Part shown: positions 43,254-52,562 of the stretch, piece after piece
How positions within the stretch are numbered: position 1 is the first letter of the stretch
Layout: every line of letters starts with the position of its first letter
DNA from: JAUIAI01 sp050633665
Lineage (GTDB): Bacteria; Pseudomonadota; Gammaproteobacteria; Burkholderiales; Burkholderiaceae_E
Direction: 5' to 3'
DNA: 64,000 nucleotides
NCBI GenBank assembly: GCA_050633665.1
Contig: JBOEGY010000007.1
Coordinates: 310,001-374,000 of the forward strand
Position numbers and translations under genes: made by a program
The notes under the pieces: model-generated
Told to the model about the DNA's origin: nothing
What the model saw: the letters and a program-made list of their open reading frames with translations, nothing else
The model's database searches: none

Positions 43254-44012
43254 ATGACCACGTCCGATTCGATTCCTCAGTATCTTCCCGAAGAAGACGT
43301 TGAGAAGCTTGCCGAATTTCGCCTGACTGAAACCAAGTCAATTCGCCGTCTGCTTACAGAAGTAGTAAACGCGGATGCACTCGTATCGCTGTACTCCGAC
43401 GAAGATCCCAACGTGTTCATCGTCAGTCGCATGGTGTCGATAAACGAAACGGAACTGGAACTCGAGATTCGCACCGAGCCCGCGCGCCGCGAAGATGTTC
43501 TTCGCCACGGTCATTGCACAGTGGTTGGTTTCATGGATCATGTCAAAGTCCAGTTTGACGCCACTTTCATTGATGCTGACCCTAATATCAGCATCGTGCG
43601 CTGCACGATTCCTGAACTGATCTTCCGTATCCAGCGGCGCTCGGCTTATCGCGTTCGCCCCCCAATAGGACAACCAGGGCATGTTGTCGTTCGAGACGCG
43701 CCCGGCGAGGAAGATGTTTACGAAATAATGGACATCAGCGCGACCGGTTTATCGTTTCGCCGACTCGCTAACGACAGGGAGTTTCAGGTGGGAGACCTTC
43801 TGGAGCACTCTCGAATGGAACTTGGCCCCCGGGTCCCCGTCCCTTGTACCTTGCATGTTCGAGCAATCATTCAACTACAACGGGTTACCGGCATGCCGGC
43901 AGCATGGCGAGTCGGTTGCGAATTTGTCAATATGCCTGCCGAAATCGAACGGACGGTGCAGGTTTATGTGCAGGATGTAGAGCGAGCAATCCGCAGGACC
44001 CGGCGAACCTGA
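43254..44012 (+). CDS. ycgR: YcgR-type flagellar brake protein (PilZ domain)
   Basis: 252-residue c-di-GMP receptor that slows the motor when c-di-GMP is high. The N-terminal YcgR domain (about 20-125) is followed by a PilZ domain with its ligand signature: RRSAYRVRPP (RxxxR arm, near residue 126) and DISATGLSFRR ([DN]xSxxG, near residue 160). It starts 21 bases after the FliT-like gene and so is probably under the fliS sigma-28 promoter. Confidence 0.9.
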   Translation: MTTSDSIPQYLPEEDVEKLAEFRLTETKSIRRLLTEVVNADALVSLYSDEDPNVFIVSRMVSINETELELEIRTEPARREDVLRHGHCTVVGFMDHVKVQFDATFIDADPNISIVRCTIPELIFRIQRRSAYRVRPPIGQPGHVVVRDAPGEEDVYEIMDISATGLSFRRLANDREFQVGDLLEHSRMELGPRVPVPCTLHVRAIIQLQRVTGMPAAWRVGCEFVNMPAEIERTVQVYVQDVERAIRRTRRT

Positions 44013-44026
44013 GCTCAGACGGTTCT

Positions 44027-44344
44027 TCAGACCTGCATATTCATGATGTCGGTATAGGCCGATACCAGACGGTTTCTGACGGTCAATGCTGCCTGGAACG
44101 CCACTTGCGACTTCTGCATGGAAACCATTGTCTGCTCCAGCGAGACACTTGGATCGCCACGCTGGAAGGATTCCTGCAAGTTGCTGGTGGCCTCCTGCAT
44201 CTCCGTCACTTCACTAAGCGCCTTGTTCAGCGCCGATCCGAAGCTTGCACCCGCTGACTCACCTACCGCATCGGCCGGTGCCTTGCGGGTCTTGGCTGCC
44301 GCATCCAGTGCGGCTTTAAGCTGATCAATTGAGTTGATATCCAT
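44027..44344 (-). CDS. fliE: Flagellar hook-basal body adaptor FliE
   Basis: Joins the MS ring to the rod. 105 residues; SFGSALNKALSEVTEMQEATSNLQESFQRGDPSVSLEQTMVSMQKSQVAFQAALTVRNRLVSAYTDIMNMQV is the family core, ending in NMQV. Transcribed divergently from fliF across a 158-base gap that would hold class 2 promoters for both; I see no distinct box. It converges with ycgR with 14 bases between stops. Confidence 0.95.
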   Translation of the reverse strand: MDINSIDQLKAALDAAAKTRKAPADAVGESAGASFGSALNKALSEVTEMQEATSNLQESFQRGDPSVSLEQTMVSMQKSQVAFQAALTVRNRLVSAYTDIMNMQV

Positions 44345-44502
44345 GAGTCGGGGCTGTCATCGTTTGAACGATTATGTGCCTTTCAACCACCCGCCACCTT
44401 GAAATAAGCGGGTAATAGTCCTGCTAATTTGACGGCTCGGGCCCTCAAGTTTTTAGCAGAATGGCGAGATGATTGATTTTCTCTCCAAGCAGGACCTCGT
44501 TA

Positions 44503-46161
44503 ATGTCTGACGCAGCGCTGGCCGCACCTCCCAGCATGATTCCCGAAACGCTTAAACCGCGACTACTGCTGGCGGCCGGCATCGTTGCGCTTACAGCCAT
44601 CATCGCCTGGTCGTTTATAAATCTTCAGGAAAAGCCGTATCGGGTTCTGTTTGCCAACTTGTCAGACCGCGACGGCGGCGCAATTATTGCGGCCTTGTCC
44701 AAGCGTAACGTTCCCTACAAGTTCGCGGCAGGCGGCGATGCGATCCTTGTCCCTGCCGATGAGGTCCATAGCGCCCGCCTGGAACTTGCCTCGGAGGGCC
44801 TGCCACGAGGTGGTTCAACCGGATTCGAAATCATGGACGCCCCTCGCTTCGGGATGACTCAGTTTCAGGAAAGGCTAAGCTATCAACGCGGCCTGCAAGG
44901 TGAGTTAACTCGCTCCATTGAGTCGCTTGGAGCTGTGCAGTCAGCGCGGGTTCATCTGGCCATTCCGCAAAGTGGTGGCTTTCTCAGAGGCAGACAGAAG
45001 CCGTCCGCCTCGGTTCTGGTCACACTTAACCCCGGGCATGTCCTGGGGCGCAATCAGACGGCCGGCATCGTTCATCTGGTCGCAGCGTCGATCTCACGTC
45101 TCAGCCCGGCTGACGTTAAAGTCATTGATCAGAACGGGTCGTTGCTGTCGGCAACCGCTGACGACAAAGATCTACCTGATGCGGCACAACTTGCCTACTC
45201 AAGGCAGGTTGAACAATCGCTGAGTGACAGAATAACCGAACTACTAGAGGCTGTTGTCGGACGCGACAATGTTCGCGCCAGGGTCACCGCCGATCTCGAT
45301 TTCAGCCTGAGTCAGGCAACAGATGAGACTTATCGCCCCAATCAGGAGCTTAACAACGCGGCAATCCGAAGCCAGCAACTGAGCGGGTCAGCAGCGAACA
45401 AACTGCTCAACGCACAGGGAATCCCAGGTGCGCTGACCAATCAGCCCGCAGCCGATCCGGTCGCGCCGATTAACGGCGAAGCCCAGGTCCCGGCCGCGGC
45501 AGAGCGTAATGCCAACAACCCAGGCGCCGCTCAGAACAACGGCGAAGCCATTACTAACTACGAAGTCGATAAATCGACCCGGGTCACCCGGAACGTACCG
45601 GGCGCAATACGTCGATTGACAGCCGCTGTCGTTGTCAACCACCGCCGTTCTGTCGATGAAGAAGGTGTGGTTACCTACACGCCGCTAAGCGGCGAAGAGC
45701 TGGAGAAGATGAATGCGCTGGTTCGTGAGGCAATCGGCTTCTCTGCCGAACGCGGAGATTCGATCAACATCATGAACAGCCCATTCACCGAGGAGGTTGT
45801 TCCTGAAGTGGTTGAAGTGCCACTCTGGAAAGATCCGCAAGTCATCAGTTGGGCAACCGATATTGCCCGGCACCTGGGCATTGCCTTGCTCGGGCTGGTC
45901 GTTGTCTTCAAAGTCATCAAACCGGCGCTGGCAGCGGTAGTGGCGAAACCTGCTGAACAACTGGAAAACGAGGCACAGGCTACGGGCGGCTCGAGCGGAT
46001 TGGTTGATACCGTTGTCGCAGATGATGTTGAACTGGCCAACCCGGAAGAGCAGGCCCGACTCGAATTACAGCAACGCCGCGATGAAACACTTCGCCTGGC
46101 CCGCGAAAATCCGAAAGCGGTGGCCAACATTGTCCGGGAATGGGTCTCTGAAGATGAATAA
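44503..46161 (+). CDS. fliF: Flagellar MS-ring protein
   Basis: Builds the inner-membrane MS ring. 552 residues from ATG 44503 (AGGA eight bases upstream; the open frame from TTG 44473 is less likely). TM1 is about 25-45 (LLLAAGIVALTAIIAWSFI). The periplasmic ring-building motifs include VLFANLSDRDGGAIIAALSKRNVPYKF, GSTGFEIMD..FGMTQFQERLSYQRGLQGELTRSI and ASVLVTL. TM2 is about 445-465. The C-terminal cytoplasmic tail RLARENPKAVANIVREWVSEDE binds FliG. The Asn/Ala/Pro-rich stretch at about 290-370 is the usual variable region. Confidence 0.96.
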   Translation: MSDAALAAPPSMIPETLKPRLLLAAGIVALTAIIAWSFINLQEKPYRVLFANLSDRDGGAIIAALSKRNVPYKFAAGGDAILVPADEVHSARLELASEGLPRGGSTGFEIMDAPRFGMTQFQERLSYQRGLQGELTRSIESLGAVQSARVHLAIPQSGGFLRGRQKPSASVLVTLNPGHVLGRNQTAGIVHLVAASISRLSPADVKVIDQNGSLLSATADDKDLPDAAQLAYSRQVEQSLSDRITELLEAVVGRDNVRARVTADLDFSLSQATDETYRPNQELNNAAIRSQQLSGSAANKLLNAQGIPGALTNQPAADPVAPINGEAQVPAAAERNANNPGAAQNNGEAITNYEVDKSTRVTRNVPGAIRRLTAAVVVNHRRSVDEEGVVTYTPLSGEELEKMNALVREAIGFSAERGDSINIMNSPFTEEVVPEVVEVPLWKDPQVISWATDIARHLGIALLGLVVVFKVIKPALAAVVAKPAEQLENEAQATGGSSGLVDTVVADDVELANPEEQARLELQQRRDETLRLARENPKAVANIVREWVSEDE

Positions 46162-46175
46162 TTACGAGATCGTCC

Positions 46176-47180
46176 ATGGCTGATGAAAACGATCGCCTGA
46201 CCGACGCCGCCGTCTTGTTGATGGGCATGGGGGCAGACGCTGCTGCCCGCGTGATTCGGGAACTATCCCCGAAAGAAGCGCAACGCCTGGGCGAAAAGAT
46301 TGCATCACTACGCACAACGCGGGCAGACGACGTCACTGAAGTCCTGGATCGGCTCGAGGAACAACTCGCAGAGACGGATTACCTGATCGAGGACACGGAC
46401 GAATATGTCCGATCGGTCTTCAAGCAAGGCCTGGGGGATACCCGCGCGAGCCTGGTAATCGAGCGAATTCTGGAGACCGGAGAAGTCCCCGGGATTGAAA
46501 ACCTAAAATGGATGGACGCCAAAGACATTGCCAAACTGATCAGCCAGGAACACCCTCAGGTCATCGCCTCAATTCTGGTCCAGCTGGAGAGAGATCAAGC
46601 CTCCCAGGCCCTGATGGCACTTGAGGAAGGACAGCGCAATCAGGTCATCCTGCGAATTTCGACAATGGACGGCATTCAGCCCGCAGCCATCGAAGAACTC
46701 AACGTCGTGCTCGAAAAACTGCTGGCATCCAAACCTGCGGGACAGGACAAAGTGCTTGGCGGCCCCAAGACTACTGCCGAGTTGCTCAACTTGCTGGGCT
46801 CAGGTAATGACCGAGTCGTCCTTGACTGGCTTCAGGAGCAAGACGCCGAACTGGCGCAGGAAATTGGCGACCAGATGTTTATCTTTGGTGACTTGATGAA
46901 CCTGGACGACAAAGCAATTCAGCTGGTGCTTCGCGAACTGCAGACCGAATCGCTTATTCTTGCGCTAAAAGGTGCAGAGCCGGACTTGCGCGAAAAAGTT
47001 TTCAAGAACATGAGTCAGCGGGCAGCCGAGAGTTTGCGTGAAGATCTGGACTCCCGTGGGCCGGTAAAAATCGCCGATGTCGAATCTGAGCAAAAGGAAA
47101 TTCTAAAAGCCGTCAAACGATTGGCCGAGGAAGGTCAGATCACACTTGGGTCCAGCGGCGGAGATGACTCCTATGTTTGA
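46176..47180 (+). CDS. fliG: Flagellar motor switch protein FliG
   Basis: Rotor switch protein that takes torque from MotA. 334 residues. N-terminal FliF-binding part (ALLMGMGADAAARVIRELSPKEAQRLGEKIA), middle domain with EHPQVIASILVQL (the EHPQ motif), and C-terminal domain with DLMNLDDKAIQLVLREL and the charged torque helix LALKGAEPDLREKVFKNMSQRAAESLREDL. Confidence 0.97.
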   Translation: MADENDRLTDAAVLLMGMGADAAARVIRELSPKEAQRLGEKIASLRTTRADDVTEVLDRLEEQLAETDYLIEDTDEYVRSVFKQGLGDTRASLVIERILETGEVPGIENLKWMDAKDIAKLISQEHPQVIASILVQLERDQASQALMALEEGQRNQVILRISTMDGIQPAAIEELNVVLEKLLASKPAGQDKVLGGPKTTAELLNLLGSGNDRVVLDWLQEQDAELAQEIGDQMFIFGDLMNLDDKAIQLVLRELQTESLILALKGAEPDLREKVFKNMSQRAAESLREDLDSRGPVKIADVESEQKEILKAVKRLAEEGQITLGSSGGDDSYV

Positions 47181-47868
47181 TCGGCGTCGCGCCGGGTCAG
47201 GCAAGGTCACCCCCGGCGAACAAATTAGCGAGGCCCGGCGCATCCCGATTCCCTCCCTCGGGGAAGCCCACGAGCACAATGCCCGCAAACGGCCGGATCG
47301 CCGCGATAATGAAGAACACCGGGCGATGTTCGAGAAAGGCCTGCAAACCGGACTGGCTCGTGGCCGCCAGGAAGGTGCCGCCGCAGCCCGCCAGCGCTGT
47401 GAAGACGAAGCCCGTGAAACCGCACAGGCTGCTGGCGGCTATGCTGCCGAGCGCCTGGCCCGCATGATCGAACAGTTCGAAGCCGATTTCAACGCAATGG
47501 AAACCGCGCTCGCTGATAAGACGCTCGATCTGGCCGTAACGATAGCGCGGAGGGTTTTGTTCAATCATATTGAAGTGGACAAGACAGCTCTGGAGCCAGT
47601 CGTTCGCGAGTGTCTTGTGGCCTTGGGCGCCGAGGCCACTCAGGCGAACCTGCATCTACACCCTGACGACCTGGAATTACTGGAAAATCAGTTTTCCGCT
47701 GACATCCAGCCTCCCCTCAAATTAAGCGCCGATGCCACGATTACCCCGGGGGGCTGTCGTCTGACAACCGCGCAGTCCCTGATTGACGGAAGCCTCGAGA
47801 CTCGCTGGGAGCGGGCACTGAAAGCGATGGGAATCTCGGCCCCCCTGGAACCGGAGGCTGACTCATGA
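47173..47868 (+). CDS. fliH: Flagellar export ATPase negative regulator FliH
   Basis: Peripheral stalk-like protein that inhibits and localises FliI. 231 residues from ATG 47173, which overlaps fliG by eight bases with GGAG nine bases upstream. The middle (about 55-110) contains a helical GxxxG-like run (EKGLQTGLARGRQEGAAAARQ). The C-terminal half (LAVTIARRVLFNHIEVDKTALEPVVRECL and HPDDLELLE) resembles the FliH/YscL/V-ATPase E domain. The stop overlaps fliI. Confidence 0.93.
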   Translation: MFDRRRAGSGKVTPGEQISEARRIPIPSLGEAHEHNARKRPDRRDNEEHRAMFEKGLQTGLARGRQEGAAAARQRCEDEARETAQAAGGYAAERLARMIEQFEADFNAMETALADKTLDLAVTIARRVLFNHIEVDKTALEPVVRECLVALGAEATQANLHLHPDDLELLENQFSADIQPPLKLSADATITPGGCRLTTAQSLIDGSLETRWERALKAMGISAPLEPEADS

Positions 47869-49307
47869 GCCGCCAGGCTAAATGGGCCGAACTACTGGAC
47901 AACGCCCAAACGCTGGCGGGTGAAGCGCACCCCTTACATGTTCGCGGGCGTCTCGCCCGGGTCTCGGGCATGACGGTAGAAGCACGCGGCATTCGACTTC
48001 CGGTCGGTAGCGTCTGCAATATCGAAGCCGATGAACTCGGCGCCATCGATGCCGAAGTGCTGGGTTTCAACGAAGGCCACCTAATGCTGATGCCGACCCA
48101 ATCCACCAACGGTCTGTCACCAGGTGTCCCTGTCGCAGCACTGGAGCCAGCCGTTCGCCGGCCCCGTCTCGGTCACCCGTCGCACGGCTGGAACCGCCGC
48201 TCGGACCAGTCCCGACACCTGCCCATCGGCCCCGGTCTGCTCGGGCGAATAGTCGATGCAACCGGCGCCGCCATGGACCATCAGGGAGAGTTGGCCCAGA
48301 CGCAGAACAAACCTATCCGCGGACGTCAGATCAACGCGATGGACAGAACGCCAATCAAGTCGGCGCTGGACACCGGCGTGCGGGCGATCAATTCCATGCT
48401 GACCGTCGGACGGGGCCAGCGGATCGGATTGTTTGCCGGTGCTGGCGTGGGTAAGAGCATCCTGCTTGGCATGATGGCCAGAAACACCGATGCCGACATC
48501 GTCGTGGTCGGACTTATCGGTGAGCGAGGCCGGGAAGTTCGTGAGTTTGTCGATGAAATCCTCGGCGCCTCCGGCCGACAGCGAGCGGCAGTGGTTGTGG
48601 CGCCGGCTGACGAACCACCGCTTCTGAAAATACAAGCCGCCGAATACGCTTGCGCAATCGCCGAATATTTTCGTGATCAAGGGCTCAATGTCCTGCTCCT
48701 GATGGACTCATTGACGCGCTACGCAATGGCTTTGCGTGAAGTTAGCCTGGCCATGGGAGAGGCCCCGGCAACCCGAGGGTATCCGGCATCAGTCTTTACC
48801 CGCCTGCCACAACTGGTTGAACGGGCTGGTAACAGTACTGCCGCAAACGGGTCAATTACCGCGCTGTATACCGTTTTACTGGAAGGCGATGATCTCAACG
48901 ATCCGGTGGGTGATTCAGCCCGCTCGCATCTTGACGGCCATATTGTGTTGTCGCGGGAACTCGCGGACTCTGGTCACTTTCCGGCAATTTCAATTGACTC
49001 ATCAGTTTCGCGGGTCATGCCGGCTGTGGCCGATACAGAACACCAGCTAGCCGCCCGCTCACTACGTCGTGCCTGGTCTGCTTACCAGCAAAACAGGGAG
49101 CTGATTACATTGGGTGCCTATAACCCAGGCTCGGACCCTCTGCTGGATCGGACAATTGCGGCCTGGCCGGATATCGTCGATTTTGTCACGCAGGGCATGG
49201 ATGACAAATCCGGAATTCTTAATGACATCGAACATTTGAAATCAATCGCGACTTTGCTCGATACCGAACTGGCTCCTCAGGGTCAGGTGGAAGGTGCCGG
49301 GCAATGA
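47865..49307 (+). CDS. fliI: Flagellum-specific ATP synthase FliI
   Basis: Hexameric ATPase that unfolds export substrates and releases them from chaperones. 480 residues. Walker A FAGAGVGKS is at about 190-198, the Walker B strand LLLMDSLTRYAMA is near 285-297, and the family GERGREVREFV and SVFTRLPQLVERAGN signatures are present. ATG overlaps the fliH stop. Confidence 0.97.
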   Translation: MSRQAKWAELLDNAQTLAGEAHPLHVRGRLARVSGMTVEARGIRLPVGSVCNIEADELGAIDAEVLGFNEGHLMLMPTQSTNGLSPGVPVAALEPAVRRPRLGHPSHGWNRRSDQSRHLPIGPGLLGRIVDATGAAMDHQGELAQTQNKPIRGRQINAMDRTPIKSALDTGVRAINSMLTVGRGQRIGLFAGAGVGKSILLGMMARNTDADIVVVGLIGERGREVREFVDEILGASGRQRAAVVVAPADEPPLLKIQAAEYACAIAEYFRDQGLNVLLLMDSLTRYAMALREVSLAMGEAPATRGYPASVFTRLPQLVERAGNSTAANGSITALYTVLLEGDDLNDPVGDSARSHLDGHIVLSRELADSGHFPAISIDSSVSRVMPAVADTEHQLAARSLRRAWSAYQQNRELITLGAYNPGSDPLLDRTIAAWPDIVDFVTQGMDDKSGILNDIEHLKSIATLLDTELAPQGQVEGAGQ

Positions 49308-49774
49308 CGATCAAACCCCATATCCTCACGCACCTCGTCGAACAATTCGAACGCAAGCGAAATCTTGAACTGTCAGGTCATGTTCGGATAAAGCGAATGG
49401 CGGAACGCGAGAACCAAACGCTGGAGACACTTGAGCACTTTCGCCGCGAAAGACTGGATCAGCGCCGGGACCGGAATCAGCCCGGCACCCATCAAGTTAC
49501 CGTTGAACAGCAGTCACATGAATCCCGTTTCGATGCGCGCCTGGTCTCGGCAATCAAGACTCAAAGCGAGAAACTCGAGAAGACTCGCGCGCTCAGCGAA
49601 CAGACTGCGACCGAATTCCGAGAAGCTCAACGCCGCCTGACCGCAATCAATATCCTGCAGGACAGACAAACCCAAAGAGCCCGCCAGGCCAGACTAAGCG
49701 CCGACCAGAAACACAACGACGAACTCGCCAGTCAACAGCGTGGTTCAACCGCATCAAACAGGAGTTCCTCATGA
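49304..49774 (+). CDS. fliJ: Flagellar export protein FliJ
   Basis: 156-residue coiled-coil protein that corresponds to the gamma-like stalk of the export ATPase. The sequence is almost entirely charged helix, rich in Arg, Gln and Glu, with no other domain. Position between fliI and fliK with ATGA overlaps at both ends supports the call; sequence alone is not decisive. Confidence 0.85.
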   Translation: MTIKPHILTHLVEQFERKRNLELSGHVRIKRMAERENQTLETLEHFRRERLDQRRDRNQPGTHQVTVEQQSHESRFDARLVSAIKTQSEKLEKTRALSEQTATEFREAQRRLTAINILQDRQTQRARQARLSADQKHNDELASQQRGSTASNRSSS

Positions 49775-51678
49775 GAGAGTCAGTCCAGAGCAATCCCTTC
49801 GCCGCACTCACGTCCGGAACGAGTGGCCTCGACCCTTTGAATCCGATCGCCTCTGCAGGGAAAACGACACAGGCCAGATCCGGTGTCGACTTTGCTGCCA
49901 GCCTGCTGTCAGCAACACCAGACGCAGAGGCCGACGCTCTTATGGCAGAAAGCGCATTGCTGCCGGACAGTGATACCGATCTGAGCACATCCGCCGACGA
50001 AAAACCCGAACTGACTGTGGAATATTTCCCGAAGGCGCATAACGACCGTGGGTTTGCTCATCGCGAATTCACGAACAATCTGGTTGCAGCAGACAAGTTC
50101 ACTGGTCAACAAGCGACAGCTTCGGATGCAGCCACGGTTACCGAGACCAGCCAGAACCAACAGATTCGTCGCAGGCGACAAGCGCTCACTAATGATTTAG
50201 CGGTCCCGGGCAAATCGAAGCGCGCCGAGACGATACCAAAACCCGACCCGGCGGCCGCAAAGCTGGCTTCACGCGCTCAGGTTGTGGCGACACAACCGGT
50301 AGCGCCTCAGCTAGGCTCAACCAGACCTGCGGTATCGGACCAGCCGATCACCGCAACCGGAACAAATGATCACCAGAGCGTCAGCCAGCAGAGCGCCCTG
50401 GCTGATAACGCAGAGCCGGTTATTGGCACCACCGTTTCGTCTGACAGAGCGGTCGCGAAACCATCGACTACGGACCCGGAGAAAGCTGCCGCGCCCGGCC
50501 GCGACCCGGTCGCTGCGCACACCTCACGGGCCGTCAAAGCCGAGGCCCCGGCAGTCAACCACGAACCAGACCAGACGAGCCGTTCTGCTTCCAGGCCCGA
50601 CGCGGTCGTCGCGCCGACCAATAGCACAGAGCCAACGTTATCGGCCAAAACGGCAACACCAGGCAAGCCTATTGCGCCGGTCACGACACCCGATCCGGCT
50701 CAGGCAACTTCCTCACGCGCGAACGCAGCCGAAGTCATCACAGATTCGCAACGAATAAGTGTTCAAACGAGTCCGGTGACACATCCCGGCGCCACTACCA
50801 ACACATCGCCCGTCAACGCCAGAGCGATCGTTTCCGGTCCGACGACCGGCCCCAGAAGCTCGTCCAGGCCCACAGTCAACCCCACTGCCCCGGTCAAGAC
50901 AGCCGTGGCGCCGGACCCAGTCACGATGAGCACGGCCGAGCCGGCCGCGGCCGAACCACTGCCCACAAAAAGCAATCGGCGTGCAGACCTGTCAGCTGGG
51001 CTACGGCGCAGCTCAACCGCCAGATCTGCTGACCCCAAAACCGAAATAACGGCAGCGAACAGCGTCACAAGCAGGAAATCTGAAGCAATCAAAGTCGTCG
51101 CTTCTTCCATTGACAGTATCCAGCAACCGGCTGTCTCCCCAAGCGTGCATGCTGAGCACGTTACCGGCATGAGCAAGGAGATGGAAATACGAAACGGCGC
51201 ACTCGATACGGCGCCGGAGTTGCCGTCAATAGACCAGCCGCTTGACCCGGAAAACGTCAGCGAGGCGTTTCAGGGTGCGCTTGGGGAACGCTTGATAAGC
51301 GCTGTCCGGCAGGATTTGAACCGCGCCGAAATTCGGATCACACCAGAGGAGCTGGGCCCGATCACGATTGAACTGGCCGTTGACGGTGATAGCGCCAGCG
51401 TCGTCTTCAGCGCCGACCAGAGTGGCACCCGGTCGGCATTGCAGGATTCATTGCAATCCTTGCGTGAACTTCTGGACAATGAAGGAATTTCGCTTACCGA
51501 AGCCAGCGTCAGCGAGCAAAGCAGCTCGCAAACCGGATCTGACGAACGCGAGAGCGGCCAGGATGAACGGCAGGCGTCATCCACCCAAGTGACTGGCGAC
51601 CCCGATTCAGACAGCGATCAGTCCCGGCCCTATCAGGCACCGGTCCGGCAACAAGGCCTGGTTGACTTATTCGCCTGA
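49771..51678 (+). CDS. fliK: Flagellar hook-length control protein FliK
   Basis: Molecular ruler and substrate-specificity switch partner of FlhB. 635 residues, long for the family. Residues about 100-430 are a Pro/Thr/Ala/Ser-rich, probably disordered ruler region. The conserved C-terminal domain has LGERLISAVRQDLNRAEIRITPEELGPITIELAVDGDSASVVFSADQSGTRSALQDSLQSLRELLDNEGISL (the FliK/HrpP-type fold, about 510-580). A Ser/Gln/Asp-rich tail follows. Last gene of the fliFGHIJK run. Confidence 0.93.
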   Translation: MRESVQSNPFAALTSGTSGLDPLNPIASAGKTTQARSGVDFAASLLSATPDAEADALMAESALLPDSDTDLSTSADEKPELTVEYFPKAHNDRGFAHREFTNNLVAADKFTGQQATASDAATVTETSQNQQIRRRRQALTNDLAVPGKSKRAETIPKPDPAAAKLASRAQVVATQPVAPQLGSTRPAVSDQPITATGTNDHQSVSQQSALADNAEPVIGTTVSSDRAVAKPSTTDPEKAAAPGRDPVAAHTSRAVKAEAPAVNHEPDQTSRSASRPDAVVAPTNSTEPTLSAKTATPGKPIAPVTTPDPAQATSSRANAAEVITDSQRISVQTSPVTHPGATTNTSPVNARAIVSGPTTGPRSSSRPTVNPTAPVKTAVAPDPVTMSTAEPAAAEPLPTKSNRRADLSAGLRRSSTARSADPKTEITAANSVTSRKSEAIKVVASSIDSIQQPAVSPSVHAEHVTGMSKEMEIRNGALDTAPELPSIDQPLDPENVSEAFQGALGERLISAVRQDLNRAEIRITPEELGPITIELAVDGDSASVVFSADQSGTRSALQDSLQSLRELLDNEGISLTEASVSEQSSSQTGSDERESGQDERQASSTQVTGDPDSDSDQSRPYQAPVRQQGLVDLFA

Positions 51679-51825
51679 CAATGATGTTCGGGAATCAGCG
51701 GGAAAACCCCTCTTATTCTTGCAATCCAGTCGCTAAAGTCGGGCGGAAAATGGCTTTCACCCTGTAAGACCCGTACTGCCAGGACGCAGTAAGGATGTCG
51801 AGAGCCAATTGAACCGGAGTCCCCC
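51679..51825. promoter_or_regulatory. fliK-fliL intergenic region
   Basis: 147 bases without a gene. It should carry the promoter of fliLMNOPQR. A TAAAGTCG box is present at 51734-51741, but the matching position for a sigma-28 -10 (GCTTTCAC) is poor. I see no clear terminator. Confidence 0.3.
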
Positions 51826-52539
51826 ATGTCCGACGCGAAACCAGAAGAAGCCGAAGCGGAAGCCCCCAAGAAAAAGGGCAAACTGCTAATCATTATTATT
51901 GCTGTCGTCCTGCTTCTGGGCGGAGGCGGTGGTGCTGCCTGGTTCTTCATGAAACCGGCTGACGCCGAAAAGAAGGAAAACGCCGAACACGCTGAAGCCG
52001 ACGATCAAGCAAAAGACGAAGAAGACGAACAACCGCTGAGACCTCGCAAGAAGAAGAAAGGCGAACCCCCGATCTTCGTTGACATGGAACCGTTTGTTTT
52101 CAACCTGCAGGACAACGACCAAGACCGCTTCGCGCAAGTAGGCGTCACGCTGGAAGTGGTTGACGCGGAGGTCGTCGCTGAGATGAAGCTGGTCGAACCT
52201 TCGGTGCGAAACGCAGTGTTGCTGCTGATGGGATCGAAGACCAGCAGACAAGTCCGAACAGTCGCCGGAAAGATAAAACTTGGCGAACAGATTGTCGATG
52301 CCGCCAACGCGATCATGGCCGGCGAAGAACCACCGCGCATCGTACCAATGCCGGCGAAAAAGAAAAAATCAAGCCGCAAGAAAAAAGACGATCAGCATGA
52401 TGACGCTCACAAGGAAGCCGATGATCATGCCGGCGACTCCGAGGAAGAGCGTCGCCAGGAGAGTCGGCGCAAGAGACGGGTCAAGTACATTCCCGAGCGC
52501 GTCTTGCAAGCCCATTTCAAACAATTCATCGTGCAGTAA
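51826..52539 (+). CDS. fliL: Flagellar basal body-associated protein FliL, with charged insertion
   Basis: Single-pass inner-membrane protein that supports stator function. 237 residues; the membrane helix is about 19-40 (LLIIIIAVVLLLGGGGGAAWFF). An acidic/basic linker follows, then the stomatin-like core (PIFVDMEPFVFNLQDN..., residues about 82-165). Unlike usual FliL (about 155-180 residues), a 44-residue Lys/Asp/Glu/His/Arg-rich insertion (about 176-219) separates the core from the conserved terminal segment YIPERVLQAHFKQFIVQ. First gene of the fliLMNOPQR run. Confidence 0.92.
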   Translation: MSDAKPEEAEAEAPKKKGKLLIIIIAVVLLLGGGGGAAWFFMKPADAEKKENAEHAEADDQAKDEEDEQPLRPRKKKKGEPPIFVDMEPFVFNLQDNDQDRFAQVGVTLEVVDAEVVAEMKLVEPSVRNAVLLLMGSKTSRQVRTVAGKIKLGEQIVDAANAIMAGEEPPRIVPMPAKKKKSSRKKKDDQHDDAHKEADDHAGDSEEERRQESRRKRRVKYIPERVLQAHFKQFIVQ

Positions 52540-52562
52540 GCCGTCGGAGCAGTAGTCTTAAC

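Noticed and set aside
51734..51760. A TAAAGTCG box upstream of fliL as a sigma-28 promoter.
   Set aside because: The -10 at the proper spacing reads GCTTTCAC, which shares too few positions with GCCGATAA.
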